Source: Dokdonella fugitiva (GTDB lineage Bacteria; Pseudomonadota; Gammaproteobacteria; Xanthomonadales; Rhodanobacteraceae). From it: 64,000 nucleotides of DNA. Location: the NCBI RefSeq assembly GCF_004342425.1, contig NZ_SLWQ01000003.1, positions 393,782 through 457,781 on the forward strand, given 5' to 3'. A model generated the notes under the pieces. It ran no database searches and was not told the DNA's origin. It was given only the letters and a program-made list of their open reading frames with translations. Shown here one piece after another: positions 16,159 through 23,406 of the stretch (positions are counted from its first letter, which is position 1; the number at the start of each line of letters is the position of its first letter). The translations under genes and the position numbers were made by a program.

Positions 16159-17988
16159 TCATGCGGCCTTCTCCTTCGGCCCGCCGGAGCGGCAGCCCTC
16201 GCCGGCGTGCGTGATGCCGAGCAGGAACTTCTGCATGTCCCACGCGCCGGTCGGGCAGCGTTCGGCGCACAGGCCGCAGTGCAGGCAGACGTCTTCGTCC
16301 TTGACCATCACGCGGCCGGTCTTGAGCGGCCCCGACACGTAGAGATCCTGCGTCGCGTTCAGCGCCGGCGCGGACAGGCGCGTGCGCAGCGCGGCCTCGT
16401 CGCCGTTCTGCGTGAACGTGATGCAGTCCATCGGACAGATGTCGACGCAGGCGTCGCACTCGATGCAGACGCGCTCGGTGAACACGGTCTGCACGTCGCA
16501 GTTGAGGCAACGCTGCGTCTCCTTCCAGGCGGTTTCGGTGTCGAAGCCGAGCTCGACTTCGAGCGAGATGCTCCTGAGCGTCCTCCCCGCGTCGGCCCAT
16601 GGCACCTTGTAGCGCTCGTCGGGCGAGACGTCGTTGTCGTAGCTCCACTCGTGGATGCCCATCTTCTGCGAGATCATCTCGACCGCGGGCGCGGGCCGCG
16701 CGCGCACGTCGCCGCCCGACAACAGTGCGTCGATCGACACCGCGGCTTCGTGCCCGTGCGCGACCGCCCAGATGATGTTCTTCGGGCCGAACGCCGCGTC
16801 GCCGCCGAAGAACACGTGCGGCAGGCTCGATTGCATCGTCACGCTGTCGACGACGGGCATGTCCCAGCGCGGGTCGAACGCGATGCCGATGTCGCGTTCG
16901 ATCCACGGGAACGCGTTTTCCTGGCCGACTGCGATCAGCACTTCGTCGCACTCGAAGAAGTCGTCGGCTTCGCCGGTCGGCACGAGCGTGCGCCGGCCGT
17001 TCGCATCGCGCTCCGCGCGCACCTTCCCGAACGTCATGCCGGTCAGCCGGCCGCCCTCGTGCACGAATGCCTTCGGCACGCGGTAGTCGAGGATCGGGAT
17101 GCCCTCGTGCATCGCGTCCTCCTTCTCCCACGGGCTCGCCTTCATCTCGTCGAAGCCGGAGCGCACGATCACCTTGACGTCGTCGCCGCCGAGGCGGCGC
17201 GCGGAACGGCAGCAGTCCATCGCGGTGTTGCCGCCGCCGAGCACGATCACGCGCCGGCCGACCTTCGCGACGTGGCCGAAATAGACCGAGGCGAGCCAGT
17301 CGATGCCGACGTGGATGTGCGCGGCCGCTTCGCGCCGGCCGGGCAGGTCGAGGTCGCGCCCGCGGGGCGCGCCACAACCGACGAACACCGCGTCGTAGTT
17401 CTCGGCGAGCAGCGCCTTCAGCGATTCGATTCGGCGGCCGCCGACGAAGTCCACGCCGAGGCCGAGGACGTAACCGGTCTCCTCGTCGATGACGTGCTCG
17501 GGCAGGCGGAAGCGCGGTACCTGGGTGCGCATGAAGCCCCCCGCCTTCGCGTCGGACTCGAACACGGTCACGTGGTAGCCGAGGGGCGCGAGGTCGCGCG
17601 CGACGGTGAGCGAGGCGGGTCCGGCGCCGATGCAGGCGACGCGCTTGCCGTTGCGCTGCGCGGGCGCTTTCGGCAGGCGCGGGCGGATGTCGTCCTTGAA
17701 GTCGGCCGCGACGCGCTTGAGGCGGCAGATCGCGACGGGCTCGGGCTTGCCGCCCGCGCTCGCCTCGACGCGGCCGCGCCGGCATGCGGGTTCGCACGGG
17801 CGATCGCAGGTGCGCCCGAGGATTCCCGGGAACACGTTCGACTTCCAGTTGACGAGATAGGCGTCCGAATAGCGGCCGGCCGCGATCAGGCGGATGTATT
17901 CGGGGACCGGCGTATGGGCCGGGCAGGCCCACTGGCAATCGACGACCTTGTGGAAATAGGCGGGGTCACGCGTATCGGTCGGCTGCAC
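16159..17988 (-). CDS. GltD-like FAD/NAD(P)H oxidoreductase with 4Fe-4S domains
   Basis: Protein of 609 aa from the GTG at 17988 (AGGGG seven bases upstream). It resembles the glutamate synthase small subunit. An N-terminal Fe-S binding domain (CQWACPAHTPVPEYI, then CDRPCEPACRR) is followed by an FAD Rossmann fold (IGAGPASLTVARDLA) and an NAD(P) Rossmann fold (IVLGGGNTAMDCCRSA). A C-terminal ferredoxin-like pair of 4Fe-4S clusters follows (CIECDACVDICPMDC and CLHCGLCAERCP). As first gene of the operon it probably moves electrons between NAD(P)(H) and the 2-oxoacid oxidoreductase, giving an aerobically usable KGOR. Confidence 0.92.
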   Translation of the reverse strand: MQPTDTRDPAYFHKVVDCQWACPAHTPVPEYIRLIAAGRYSDAYLVNWKSNVFPGILGRTCDRPCEPACRRGRVEASAGGKPEPVAICRLKRVAADFKDDIRPRLPKAPAQRNGKRVACIGAGPASLTVARDLAPLGYHVTVFESDAKAGGFMRTQVPRFRLPEHVIDEETGYVLGLGVDFVGGRRIESLKALLAENYDAVFVGCGAPRGRDLDLPGRREAAAHIHVGIDWLASVYFGHVAKVGRRVIVLGGGNTAMDCCRSARRLGGDDVKVIVRSGFDEMKASPWEKEDAMHEGIPILDYRVPKAFVHEGGRLTGMTFGKVRAERDANGRRTLVPTGEADDFFECDEVLIAVGQENAFPWIERDIGIAFDPRWDMPVVDSVTMQSSLPHVFFGGDAAFGPKNIIWAVAHGHEAAVSIDALLSGGDVRARPAPAVEMISQKMGIHEWSYDNDVSPDERYKVPWADAGRTLRSISLEVELGFDTETAWKETQRCLNCDVQTVFTERVCIECDACVDICPMDCITFTQNGDEAALRTRLSAPALNATQDLYVSGPLKTGRVMVKDEDVCLHCGLCAERCPTGAWDMQKFLLGITHAGEGCRSGGPKEKAA

Positions 17989-18027
17989 TACGGTCCCCTC
18001 TGGAAACGCACAGTGTTGCGGTCGCCG

Positions 18028-18056
18028 AGACTAGACCTAGTCCCGGCGTGGTGCAA
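18028..18056 (-). promoter_or_regulatory. Promoter with overlapping palindrome, KGOR operon
   Basis: On the minus strand TTGCAC (18051-18056) and TAGTCT (18028-18033) are separated by 17 bp, a good sigma-70 arrangement about 40 bp upstream of the GTG at 17988. A perfect inverted repeat GACTAG-AC-CTAGTC (18029-18042) covers the -10 box and part of the spacer. A dimeric repressor bound there would block transcription. Confidence 0.6.
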
Positions 18057-18115
18057 AGCGCAGCGCACCAAATGCGCGCATGGCGCGAACCGCGGAAGCG
18101 ACGTTCCGCGCGCGG

Positions 18116-18367
18116 CTATCCGTCGCCGTTCTCCTGCGCCTCGATGTCGCGGTCGTGCTTTTCCTTCTCCTGCTGCAGTTGCTGCTCGACGCCCTTGGCC
18201 TTGTCGATCGCCTTGAGCTGGTCGTCGAACACGGTCTTCTGCCTCGGTGCAGGCGGCGCGGGCGCGTCGGCCCTGGTGGCATCCGCCTTGGCGGCGTCGG
18301 CGTCGTGCTTGCCGCCGCAGGCGGCGAGGGCGAGCAGCGCGCCCGCGAGCAGGATGGTGCGGTTCAT
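18116..18367 (-). CDS. Small lipoprotein
   Basis: Protein of 83 aa. A lipoprotein signal peptide ends in the lipobox LAAC (Cys ~17). A short Ala/Asp/Lys-rich mature part follows, with a predicted helical Lys/Gln/Glu region ([23 protein letters not shown]). A GGGAG box lies six bases before the ATG at 18367. It could be an envelope spacer or coiled-coil lipoprotein; no family is recognised. It is divergent from the SDR gene. Confidence 0.75.
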   Translation of the reverse strand: MNRTILLAGALLALAACGGKHDADAAKADATRADAPAPPAPRQKTVFDDQLKAIDKAKGVEQQLQQEKEKHDRDIEAQENGDG

Positions 18368-18442
18368 GGCGGACTCCCGGTGGCGGTATCCGCTAGAGTC
18401 TGCGCCGCGGCCGGCGCCGGCCACAAGCAGGAGGAAGCACGC

Positions 18443-19222
18443 ATGGCGAATCCGTCACGTTGGCGGCTCGATGGCCGCGCCGCGCTCGTGACCGGCGCGA
18501 GCCAGGGCATCGGTTACGCGTGCGCGCGCGAGCTCGCCGCGCTCGGCGCGGACGTGCTGCTCGTCGCGCGCGACGAGGTGCGCCTCGAGCAGGCGCGCGC
18601 GGAACTGGCGGAGGAATTCCCGGACGGCGCGTTCTTCGCGTGCGACGCCGACCTGGCCGTGCAGGAACAGCGCCTCGAAGTGTTCGACTGGATCGCCGAC
18701 CTCGACGTCGACCTGTCGCTGCTCGTCAACAACGTCGGCGGCAACGAGTCGAAGCCCGCGCTCGACTACACGCTCGACGAGGTGCGCGCGCTGGTCGACC
18801 TCAACGTGCTCAGCGCATTCGAACTGTGCCGCCTCGCGCACCCGCACCTCGCCGAACACGGCAATGCGGCGATCGTCAACGTCGGTTCCGTGTCCGGCCT
18901 CGTGCACGTGCGCACCGGCGCGCCGTACGGCCTGACCAAGGCGGCCCTGCACCAGCTCACGCGCAACCTCGCGTGCGAATGGGCCGAGGATGGCATCCGC
19001 GTCAACGCGGTCGCGCCGTGGTACATCCGCACGCGCCGCACCGAGGGCAAGCTCGCCGACCCGGACTATCTCGATGACGTGTTGTTGCGCACGCCGATGG
19101 GCCGCATCGGCGAACCGGAAGAAGTCGCGGGCGCAGTCGCATTCCTGTGCCTGCCCGCATCGAGCTACGTGACGGGCGAGTGCATTGCAGTCGATGGTGG
19201 GTTCCTGCGTTACGGGTTCTGA
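18443..19222 (+). CDS. SDR family NAD(P)-dependent oxidoreductase
   Basis: Protein of 259 aa, normal for classical short-chain dehydrogenases. The cofactor motif TGASQGIG lies near residue 18, NNVGG near 98, the catalytic Ser in NVGSVSG, and the catalytic YxxxK as YGLTK near residue 162. The VNAVAPW segment and the C-terminal [12 protein letters not shown] are typical of tropinone-reductase-like or 3-oxoacyl-ACP-reductase-like members. AGGAGG lies before the ATG. The substrate cannot be assigned from sequence. Confidence 0.93.
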   Translation: MANPSRWRLDGRAALVTGASQGIGYACARELAALGADVLLVARDEVRLEQARAELAEEFPDGAFFACDADLAVQEQRLEVFDWIADLDVDLSLLVNNVGGNESKPALDYTLDEVRALVDLNVLSAFELCRLAHPHLAEHGNAAIVNVGSVSGLVHVRTGAPYGLTKAALHQLTRNLACEWAEDGIRVNAVAPWYIRTRRTEGKLADPDYLDDVLLRTPMGRIGEPEEVAGAVAFLCLPASSYVTGECIAVDGGFLRYGF

Positions 19223-19235
19223 GCGGGGGCCGATG

Positions 19236-19352
19236 GCTGGTCGGGCTGAAGAGCATCGAGACCCGCGCCGCTCCCACGGGAGCCGTGCTCCGCGCAGGCT
19301 TTAACCGTTCGCCCTGAGCGCAGGACCGCAGGCCGGAGTCGAAGGGCGTCCG
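19236..19352. repeat. Two dispersed-repeat segments downstream of the SDR gene
   Basis: At 19236-19286 the minus strand reads CCCGTGGGAGCGGC and then CGATGCTCTTC, matching the copy at 55165-55200. At 19307-19352 the plus strand carries CGTTCGCCCTGAGC followed by GGAGTCGAAGGGCG, an imperfect inverted repeat whose arms can form a hairpin. Both types resemble short intergenic repeats scattered through related genomes. Confidence 0.5.
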
Positions 19353-19404
19353 GGTGACTGGCAACCACAGCCGAAAACGGCGAGTCGCGCCTGTCCACCT
19401 GCGC

Positions 19405-19410
19405 TAGCAT
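19405..19410 (+). promoter_or_regulatory. Candidate -10 box adjacent to the Ada/AlkA start
   Basis: TAGCAT ends seven bases before the ATG at 19417, so transcription would begin at or next to the start codon (leaderless mRNA). No ribosome-binding site is visible in front of the gene, which agrees with this. Confidence 0.4.
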
Positions 19411-19416
19411 CGTCGC

Positions 19417-20883
19417 ATGCAAGCCGCCGCCGTACCCGCCACGTCCCTTGATCCGCGCGTCTGCGACCAGGCGCGCCTCACGCGCGATGCGCGTTTCGAC
19501 GGCCTCTTCTACGTCGCGGTCACGTCGACCGGGATCTATTGCCGCCCGGTCTGTCCGGCGCCGTCGCCGCGCGTGAAGAACATCCGCTACTACGACAGCG
19601 CGGCGGCCGCGGCGGCCGCGGGTTTCCGACCGTGCCTGCGCTGCCGGCCGGAGGCGGCGCCGGGCTCGCCGCTGCATCGGGCGAAGAGCGAACTCGTCGC
19701 GGGCGCATTGCGGCTGATCGAGCAGGGTGCGCTCGACGATGGCTCGTTGCCTGAACTCGCCGCGCGCGTCGGCGTCGGCGAGCGCCACCTGCGCCGCGTG
19801 TTCGCGGAGGAACTCGGCGCGAGCCCGCTCGACGTCGCCGCGACGCGTCGCCTGCTTTTCGCCAAGCAGCTGCTGACCGAAACCGCGATGCCGATCGCGC
19901 GCATCGCGGAAGCATCCGGCTATGCGAGCCTGCGCCGCTTCAACGCCGCGTTCGTCGCGACGTACGGCAAGCCGCCGCGCGATTTCCGGCGCGGCCGCGC
20001 GGCGGCGGACGCCGGCGCGGACGAGCTCGTGCTGCGCCTGCCGTACCGCGCGCCGTACGATTTCGACCACCTGCTGGGCTTCTACGGCCGCCGCACGATC
20101 CCCGGCGTCGAGGCGGTCGACGATCGCAGCTACCGGCGCAGCGTCGTCGTCGCCGGCGTGCCCGGCTGGTTCGACGTCGCCGCGCTCCCCGGCGACGACG
20201 CGCTCGCGCTGCGCGTGCATCATCCGTCGAGCAGCGCGGTCGGCACGATCGTCGCGCGCGTCAAGCGCATGTTCGACGTCGATGCGGACCCGCGCGCGCT
20301 CGAACTCGCGCTGCGCGGCAGCGCATTGCTGAAGCCATTGGTCCGGCGCTGGCCCGGCCAGCGCCTGCCGGGCGCATGGGACGGGTTCGAACTCGCGGTG
20401 CGCGCGGTACTCGGCCAGCAGGTCAGCGTCGCCGCGGCGCGCACGTTCGCGGCGCGCGTCGCGGCGACATACGGCACGCCGTATGCGGACGGCGAGGCCC
20501 ACGGCGTCGGCGTGCTGTTCCCGACGCCGGAGCGGCTCGTCGATGCGCCGCTGGAGCAGCAGGGCATCATCCGCGCCCGCGCATCGACGATCCGCGGCAT
20601 CGCACGCGCGGTGCTCGACGGCCGGCTCGCGTTCCGCGCCGAGCAGCCGCTTGCCGCGTTCGAGCGCGACCTCGTCGCGTTGCCCGGCATCGGTGCGTGG
20701 ACGGCGCACTACATCGCGATGCGCGCGCTCGCCCAGCCGGACGCATTTCCGGCCGCCGACCTCATCCTGCGCCGCGCGGCGGGGCAGGGCCGGACCCTGT
20801 CCACGCGTGAACTCGAGCGGCTCGGGGAGAACTGGCGACCGTGGCGCGCGTACGCGGTGATGCTGCTGTGGCGCAGCAGCTAG
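19417..20883 (+). CDS. Ada-type regulator fused to AlkA 3-methyladenine DNA glycosylase
   Basis: Protein of 488 aa with three parts. The N-terminal Ada zinc/methyl-acceptor domain has cysteines in YCRPVCPAPS and CLRCRPE, with the first Cys the predicted acceptor of methyl groups from phosphotriesters. An AraC-type helix-turn-helix follows (about residues 90-190, ARVGVGERHLRRVF and IARIAEASGYASLRRFN). A C-terminal AlkA glycosylase has a helix-hairpin-helix (LVALPGIGAWTAHYIAMRAL) and the catalytic Asp in PAADLILRR. It should both sense and repair alkylation damage. The methylguanine methyltransferase domain found in enterobacterial Ada is absent but encoded by the next gene. Confidence 0.93.
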   Translation: MQAAAVPATSLDPRVCDQARLTRDARFDGLFYVAVTSTGIYCRPVCPAPSPRVKNIRYYDSAAAAAAAGFRPCLRCRPEAAPGSPLHRAKSELVAGALRLIEQGALDDGSLPELAARVGVGERHLRRVFAEELGASPLDVAATRRLLFAKQLLTETAMPIARIAEASGYASLRRFNAAFVATYGKPPRDFRRGRAAADAGADELVLRLPYRAPYDFDHLLGFYGRRTIPGVEAVDDRSYRRSVVVAGVPGWFDVAALPGDDALALRVHHPSSSAVGTIVARVKRMFDVDADPRALELALRGSALLKPLVRRWPGQRLPGAWDGFELAVRAVLGQQVSVAAARTFAARVAATYGTPYADGEAHGVGVLFPTPERLVDAPLEQQGIIRARASTIRGIARAVLDGRLAFRAEQPLAAFERDLVALPGIGAWTAHYIAMRALAQPDAFPAADLILRRAAGQGRTLSTRELERLGENWRPWRAYAVMLLWRSS

Positions 20884-20896
20884 GTTCCTGCGGAGG

Positions 20897-20990
20897 GGGA
20901 GCATCGCGGCCGGAGCCACGCCCGCGGTGCTCGTTCCGCCGCATCGTCCGCAATGCCGTGGGAGCGGCTTCAACCGCGATTCGACACCCC
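20897..20990. repeat. REP-like inverted pair between alkA and ogt
   Basis: GAGCATCGCGGCCGGAGCC (20900-20918) and GTGGGAGCGGCTTCAACCGC (20959-20978) look like opposite-orientation copies of one short element, as expected for paired REP-type hairpins. The 121-bp gap holds no other feature. Confidence 0.45.
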
Positions 20991-21004
20991 GGAGTCCCGA
21001 GGCC

Positions 21005-21508
21005 ATGACCGTCAATTACGACCATCTCGATACGCCGATCGGCCGCCTGCTGCTCGCCGCCGACGAAGCCGGCCTGCGCCACGTCGGATTCGAACGCGCG
21101 GACCGGGGCGAGCGCATCGATCCGTCGTGGCGTCGCGGTCGCCGCGGCCTCGAGAACGCGATCGCGCAGCTTCGCGCGTATTTCGCCGGCGAGCTGCACG
21201 CGTTCGACCTGCCGCTCGCGGCCGAAGGCACGGCCTTCCGCAAGGCGGTCTGGGACGCGCTCGTGCGCATTCCCTACGGCGAAACGATCAGCTACGGCGA
21301 ACTCGCGCGCCGCATCGGCGACCCGTCGGCGAGCCGCGCGGTCGGCGCCGCGAACGGCGCGAACCCGCTGCCGATCATCGTGCCCTGCCATCGCGTGATC
21401 GGCGCCGACGGCAAACTCACCGGCTTCGGCGGCGGCCTGCCCATCAAGCAATGGCTGCTCGCCCACGAACGCCGCCACGCCCCGCGCGCACCGTTCGCGC
21501 TGGCGTAA
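21005..21508 (+). CDS. ogt: Methylated-DNA-[protein]-cysteine S-methyltransferase
   Basis: Protein of 167 aa. The enzyme transfers the methyl group from O6-methylguanine or O4-methylthymine irreversibly to its own cysteine. The PCHR active site lies at Cys128 in IIVPCHRVIG. The preceding ISYGELARRIG helix and ASRAVGAANGANP are the DNA-binding wing of the family. It lies directly after the Ada/AlkA gene, forming an alkylation-damage repair pair. Confidence 0.95.
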   Translation: MTVNYDHLDTPIGRLLLAADEAGLRHVGFERADRGERIDPSWRRGRRGLENAIAQLRAYFAGELHAFDLPLAAEGTAFRKAVWDALVRIPYGETISYGELARRIGDPSASRAVGAANGANPLPIIVPCHRVIGADGKLTGFGGGLPIKQWLLAHERRHAPRAPFALA

Positions 21509-21533
21509 CCCAAGCCGAAGCCTTTGGCTTGGG
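21509..21533. terminator. Hairpin between convergent ogt and DUF4124 genes
   Basis: CCCAAGCC (21509-21516) pairs with GGCTTGGG (21526-21533) around a 9-base loop. Placement between two convergent stop codons suggests a bidirectional terminator; there is no strong T tract. Confidence 0.5.
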
Positions 21534-21557
21534 AGCCTGGCTCCGGAGCGAAACGCG

Positions 21558-22190
21558 TCAGCAGCCGCGCAGGCGTTCGCGTAGCTCGGCCTGCTCCTGT
21601 TCGAGCCGGGCCTCGGTGTCGCTGAAGGCGCGGCGCAGTTGGCCGGTGACCTTGTCGAGTTCGTTGCGAAGGTAGGCGCAGGCTTCGACCGCGTCGGCGT
21701 GGTGGCAGTCGTCGACGACCCAGACCCAGCTCGCGCCGAGCGGGTCGGCATGCGCGGGGATCGACGACGGATGCTGCAGTTCCGGAGCCGAGACGCCGAT
21801 GCCGCCGGGGCCGTACGCCTGCGCGAGGCTCCGGCCCGAGTCGGCGAGCATCGCGTACGGCACGAGGCTGCGGCGGCCGATGCCGTCTTCGCTGACGTAG
21901 CGGCTGCCATCGGTCGCGACGCAGAGGTAGAACGACGGAGGCGGTATCGCCGGCACCGCCGTCGGCGGCGGCGCCGGCGCAGCGGGCGGCGCCGGTTCTT
22001 CATCGACCACATCGGATGGCGCAGCCTGGACCACCGGCGGTGGATCGGCGAGGTGGATCACCGACTGGCCGCGCGCATCCGCGCACGGCGTGTCCTGGTA
22101 ACCGATGCCGTCCGGACCCGTGCAGCGGTACACCTCGGTCGCCGCGGCGGCGAGCGGGAAACAGGCGAGCAGGAGCAGCAGGCGTGGCAT
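21558..22190 (-). CDS. DUF4124-like exported protein
   Basis: Protein of 210 aa. A signal peptide (RLLLLLACFPLAAA) precedes a DUF4124-type start, EVYRCTGPDGIGYQDTPC. A Pro/Ala-rich linker (residues ~70-85) and a second domain with YVSEDGIGRR and paired cysteines in DDCHHADAVEACAYLR follow. The helical C-terminus ends in Cys. Predicted periplasmic; function unknown. Convergent with ogt. Confidence 0.8.
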   Translation of the reverse strand: MPRLLLLLACFPLAAAATEVYRCTGPDGIGYQDTPCADARGQSVIHLADPPPVVQAAPSDVVDEEPAPPAAPAPPPTAVPAIPPPSFYLCVATDGSRYVSEDGIGRRSLVPYAMLADSGRSLAQAYGPGGIGVSAPELQHPSSIPAHADPLGASWVWVVDDCHHADAVEACAYLRNELDKVTGQLRRAFSDTEARLEQEQAELRERLRGC

Positions 22191-22284
22191 GCGCGCATGG
22201 TACGCCCGTGCATGACGGGCGGCGCGTCCCGGCGCGGGCGGAATCGGACTACGATGCGCGTCTGCCACCCTGCTGGAGATCCGG

Positions 22285-23340
22285 ATGACCGTCGCCGATT
22301 TCATCGACCTGGCCAGCGACACGAAGACGCGCCCGACGGCTGCGATGCGTGCGGCGATGGCGGCGGCCGAGGTCGGCGACGAGCGCGCGCACGAGGATCC
22401 AAGCGTGAACCGCCTGCTCGAGCGCTGCGCCGCGCTGCTCGGCAAGGAAGCCGCGGTGTTCCTGCCGTCCGGCACGATGGCCAACGAAATCGCACTCGCC
22501 GTGCACTGCCGGCCCGGCGACGCCGTGCTGTGCGATGCGACGTCGCACCTGATCGGCTTCGAAGGTGGCGGCCCCGCCGCGCTCGCGGGCGTGATGATCG
22601 AGCCGATCGCCGGCCGGCGCGGCATCTTCGACGCGTCGGCGCTGCGCGCGGCGATCCGCGCCGACGTGCCGCATGCGCCGCGCCAGCGCCTCGTCGTCGC
22701 CGAGCAGACGTCGAACCTCGGTGGCGGCGCGGTATGGCCGCGGGCGACGCTCGACGAGGTCGCCGCGACCGCGCACGAAGCGCGGCTCGCGACGCACATG
22801 GACGGCGCCCGCCTGCTCAACGCCTGCATCGCGAGCGGCGTCGCCGCGGCCGAGCATGCGCGCGGTTGGGACTCGGTCTGGATCGACTTCAGCAAGGGGC
22901 TCGGCGCGCCGGGTGGTGCCGTGCTCGCGGGCACCCGCGCGTTCTGCGACGAGGCGTTCCGCATCAAGCTGCGCTGGGGTGGCGCGATGCGCCAGAGCGG
23001 CATCATCGCCGCCGCGTGCGAGTACGCGCTCGACCACCATGTCGAACGCCTCGCCGAGGATCATGCGAATGCGCGCCGCTTCGCCGGGCTGATCGCGGGC
23101 GCAGCGGGGATCACGATCGCAGCGGACGATGTCCAGACCAACCTCGTCTACTTCGATGTCGAGGCCGGCGGTGCCGGTGCGTTCGTCGCTGCGCTGCAGG
23201 CGCGTGGCGTGCGCATGGTCGCGATGGGCCCGTCGCGCGTGCGCGCGGTGACGCACCTGGACGTCGATGCGGGCGCCATCGAACGGGCCGCGGCGGTGGT
23301 TCGGGCATTGTGCGAGGAAAAGCGACGAAACGCGTCATGA
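22285..23340 (+). CDS. ltaE: Low-specificity L-threonine aldolase
   Basis: Protein of 351 aa, normal length. This PLP enzyme cleaves L-threonine or allo-threonine to glycine and acetaldehyde. The N-terminal DLASDTKTRPT, the VGDERAHEDPSVNRLE-like segment, FLPSGTMANEIAL and THMDGARLLNA are family signatures. The PLP lysine is Lys204 in FSKGLGAPGG. A TACGAT -10-like box lies about 30 bp upstream of the ATG. Confidence 0.94.
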   Translation: MTVADFIDLASDTKTRPTAAMRAAMAAAEVGDERAHEDPSVNRLLERCAALLGKEAAVFLPSGTMANEIALAVHCRPGDAVLCDATSHLIGFEGGGPAALAGVMIEPIAGRRGIFDASALRAAIRADVPHAPRQRLVVAEQTSNLGGGAVWPRATLDEVAATAHEARLATHMDGARLLNACIASGVAAAEHARGWDSVWIDFSKGLGAPGGAVLAGTRAFCDEAFRIKLRWGGAMRQSGIIAAACEYALDHHVERLAEDHANARRFAGLIAGAAGITIAADDVQTNLVYFDVEAGGAGAFVAALQARGVRMVAMGPSRVRAVTHLDVDAGAIERAAAVVRALCEEKRRNAS

Positions 23341-23406
23341 CGCAGGGTTTCTGACTGGCCCGCGATTTGCTTTCCCTGGGGGTGAGGCAGCGAAGAAGGG
23401 CGTGTC

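Noticed and set aside
12978..18216. Several long plus-strand frames opposite the KGOR operon
   Set aside because: Products are Arg/Asp/His-rich shadows of the korB, korA and oxidoreductase genes, whose own strands carry complete catalytic motifs.
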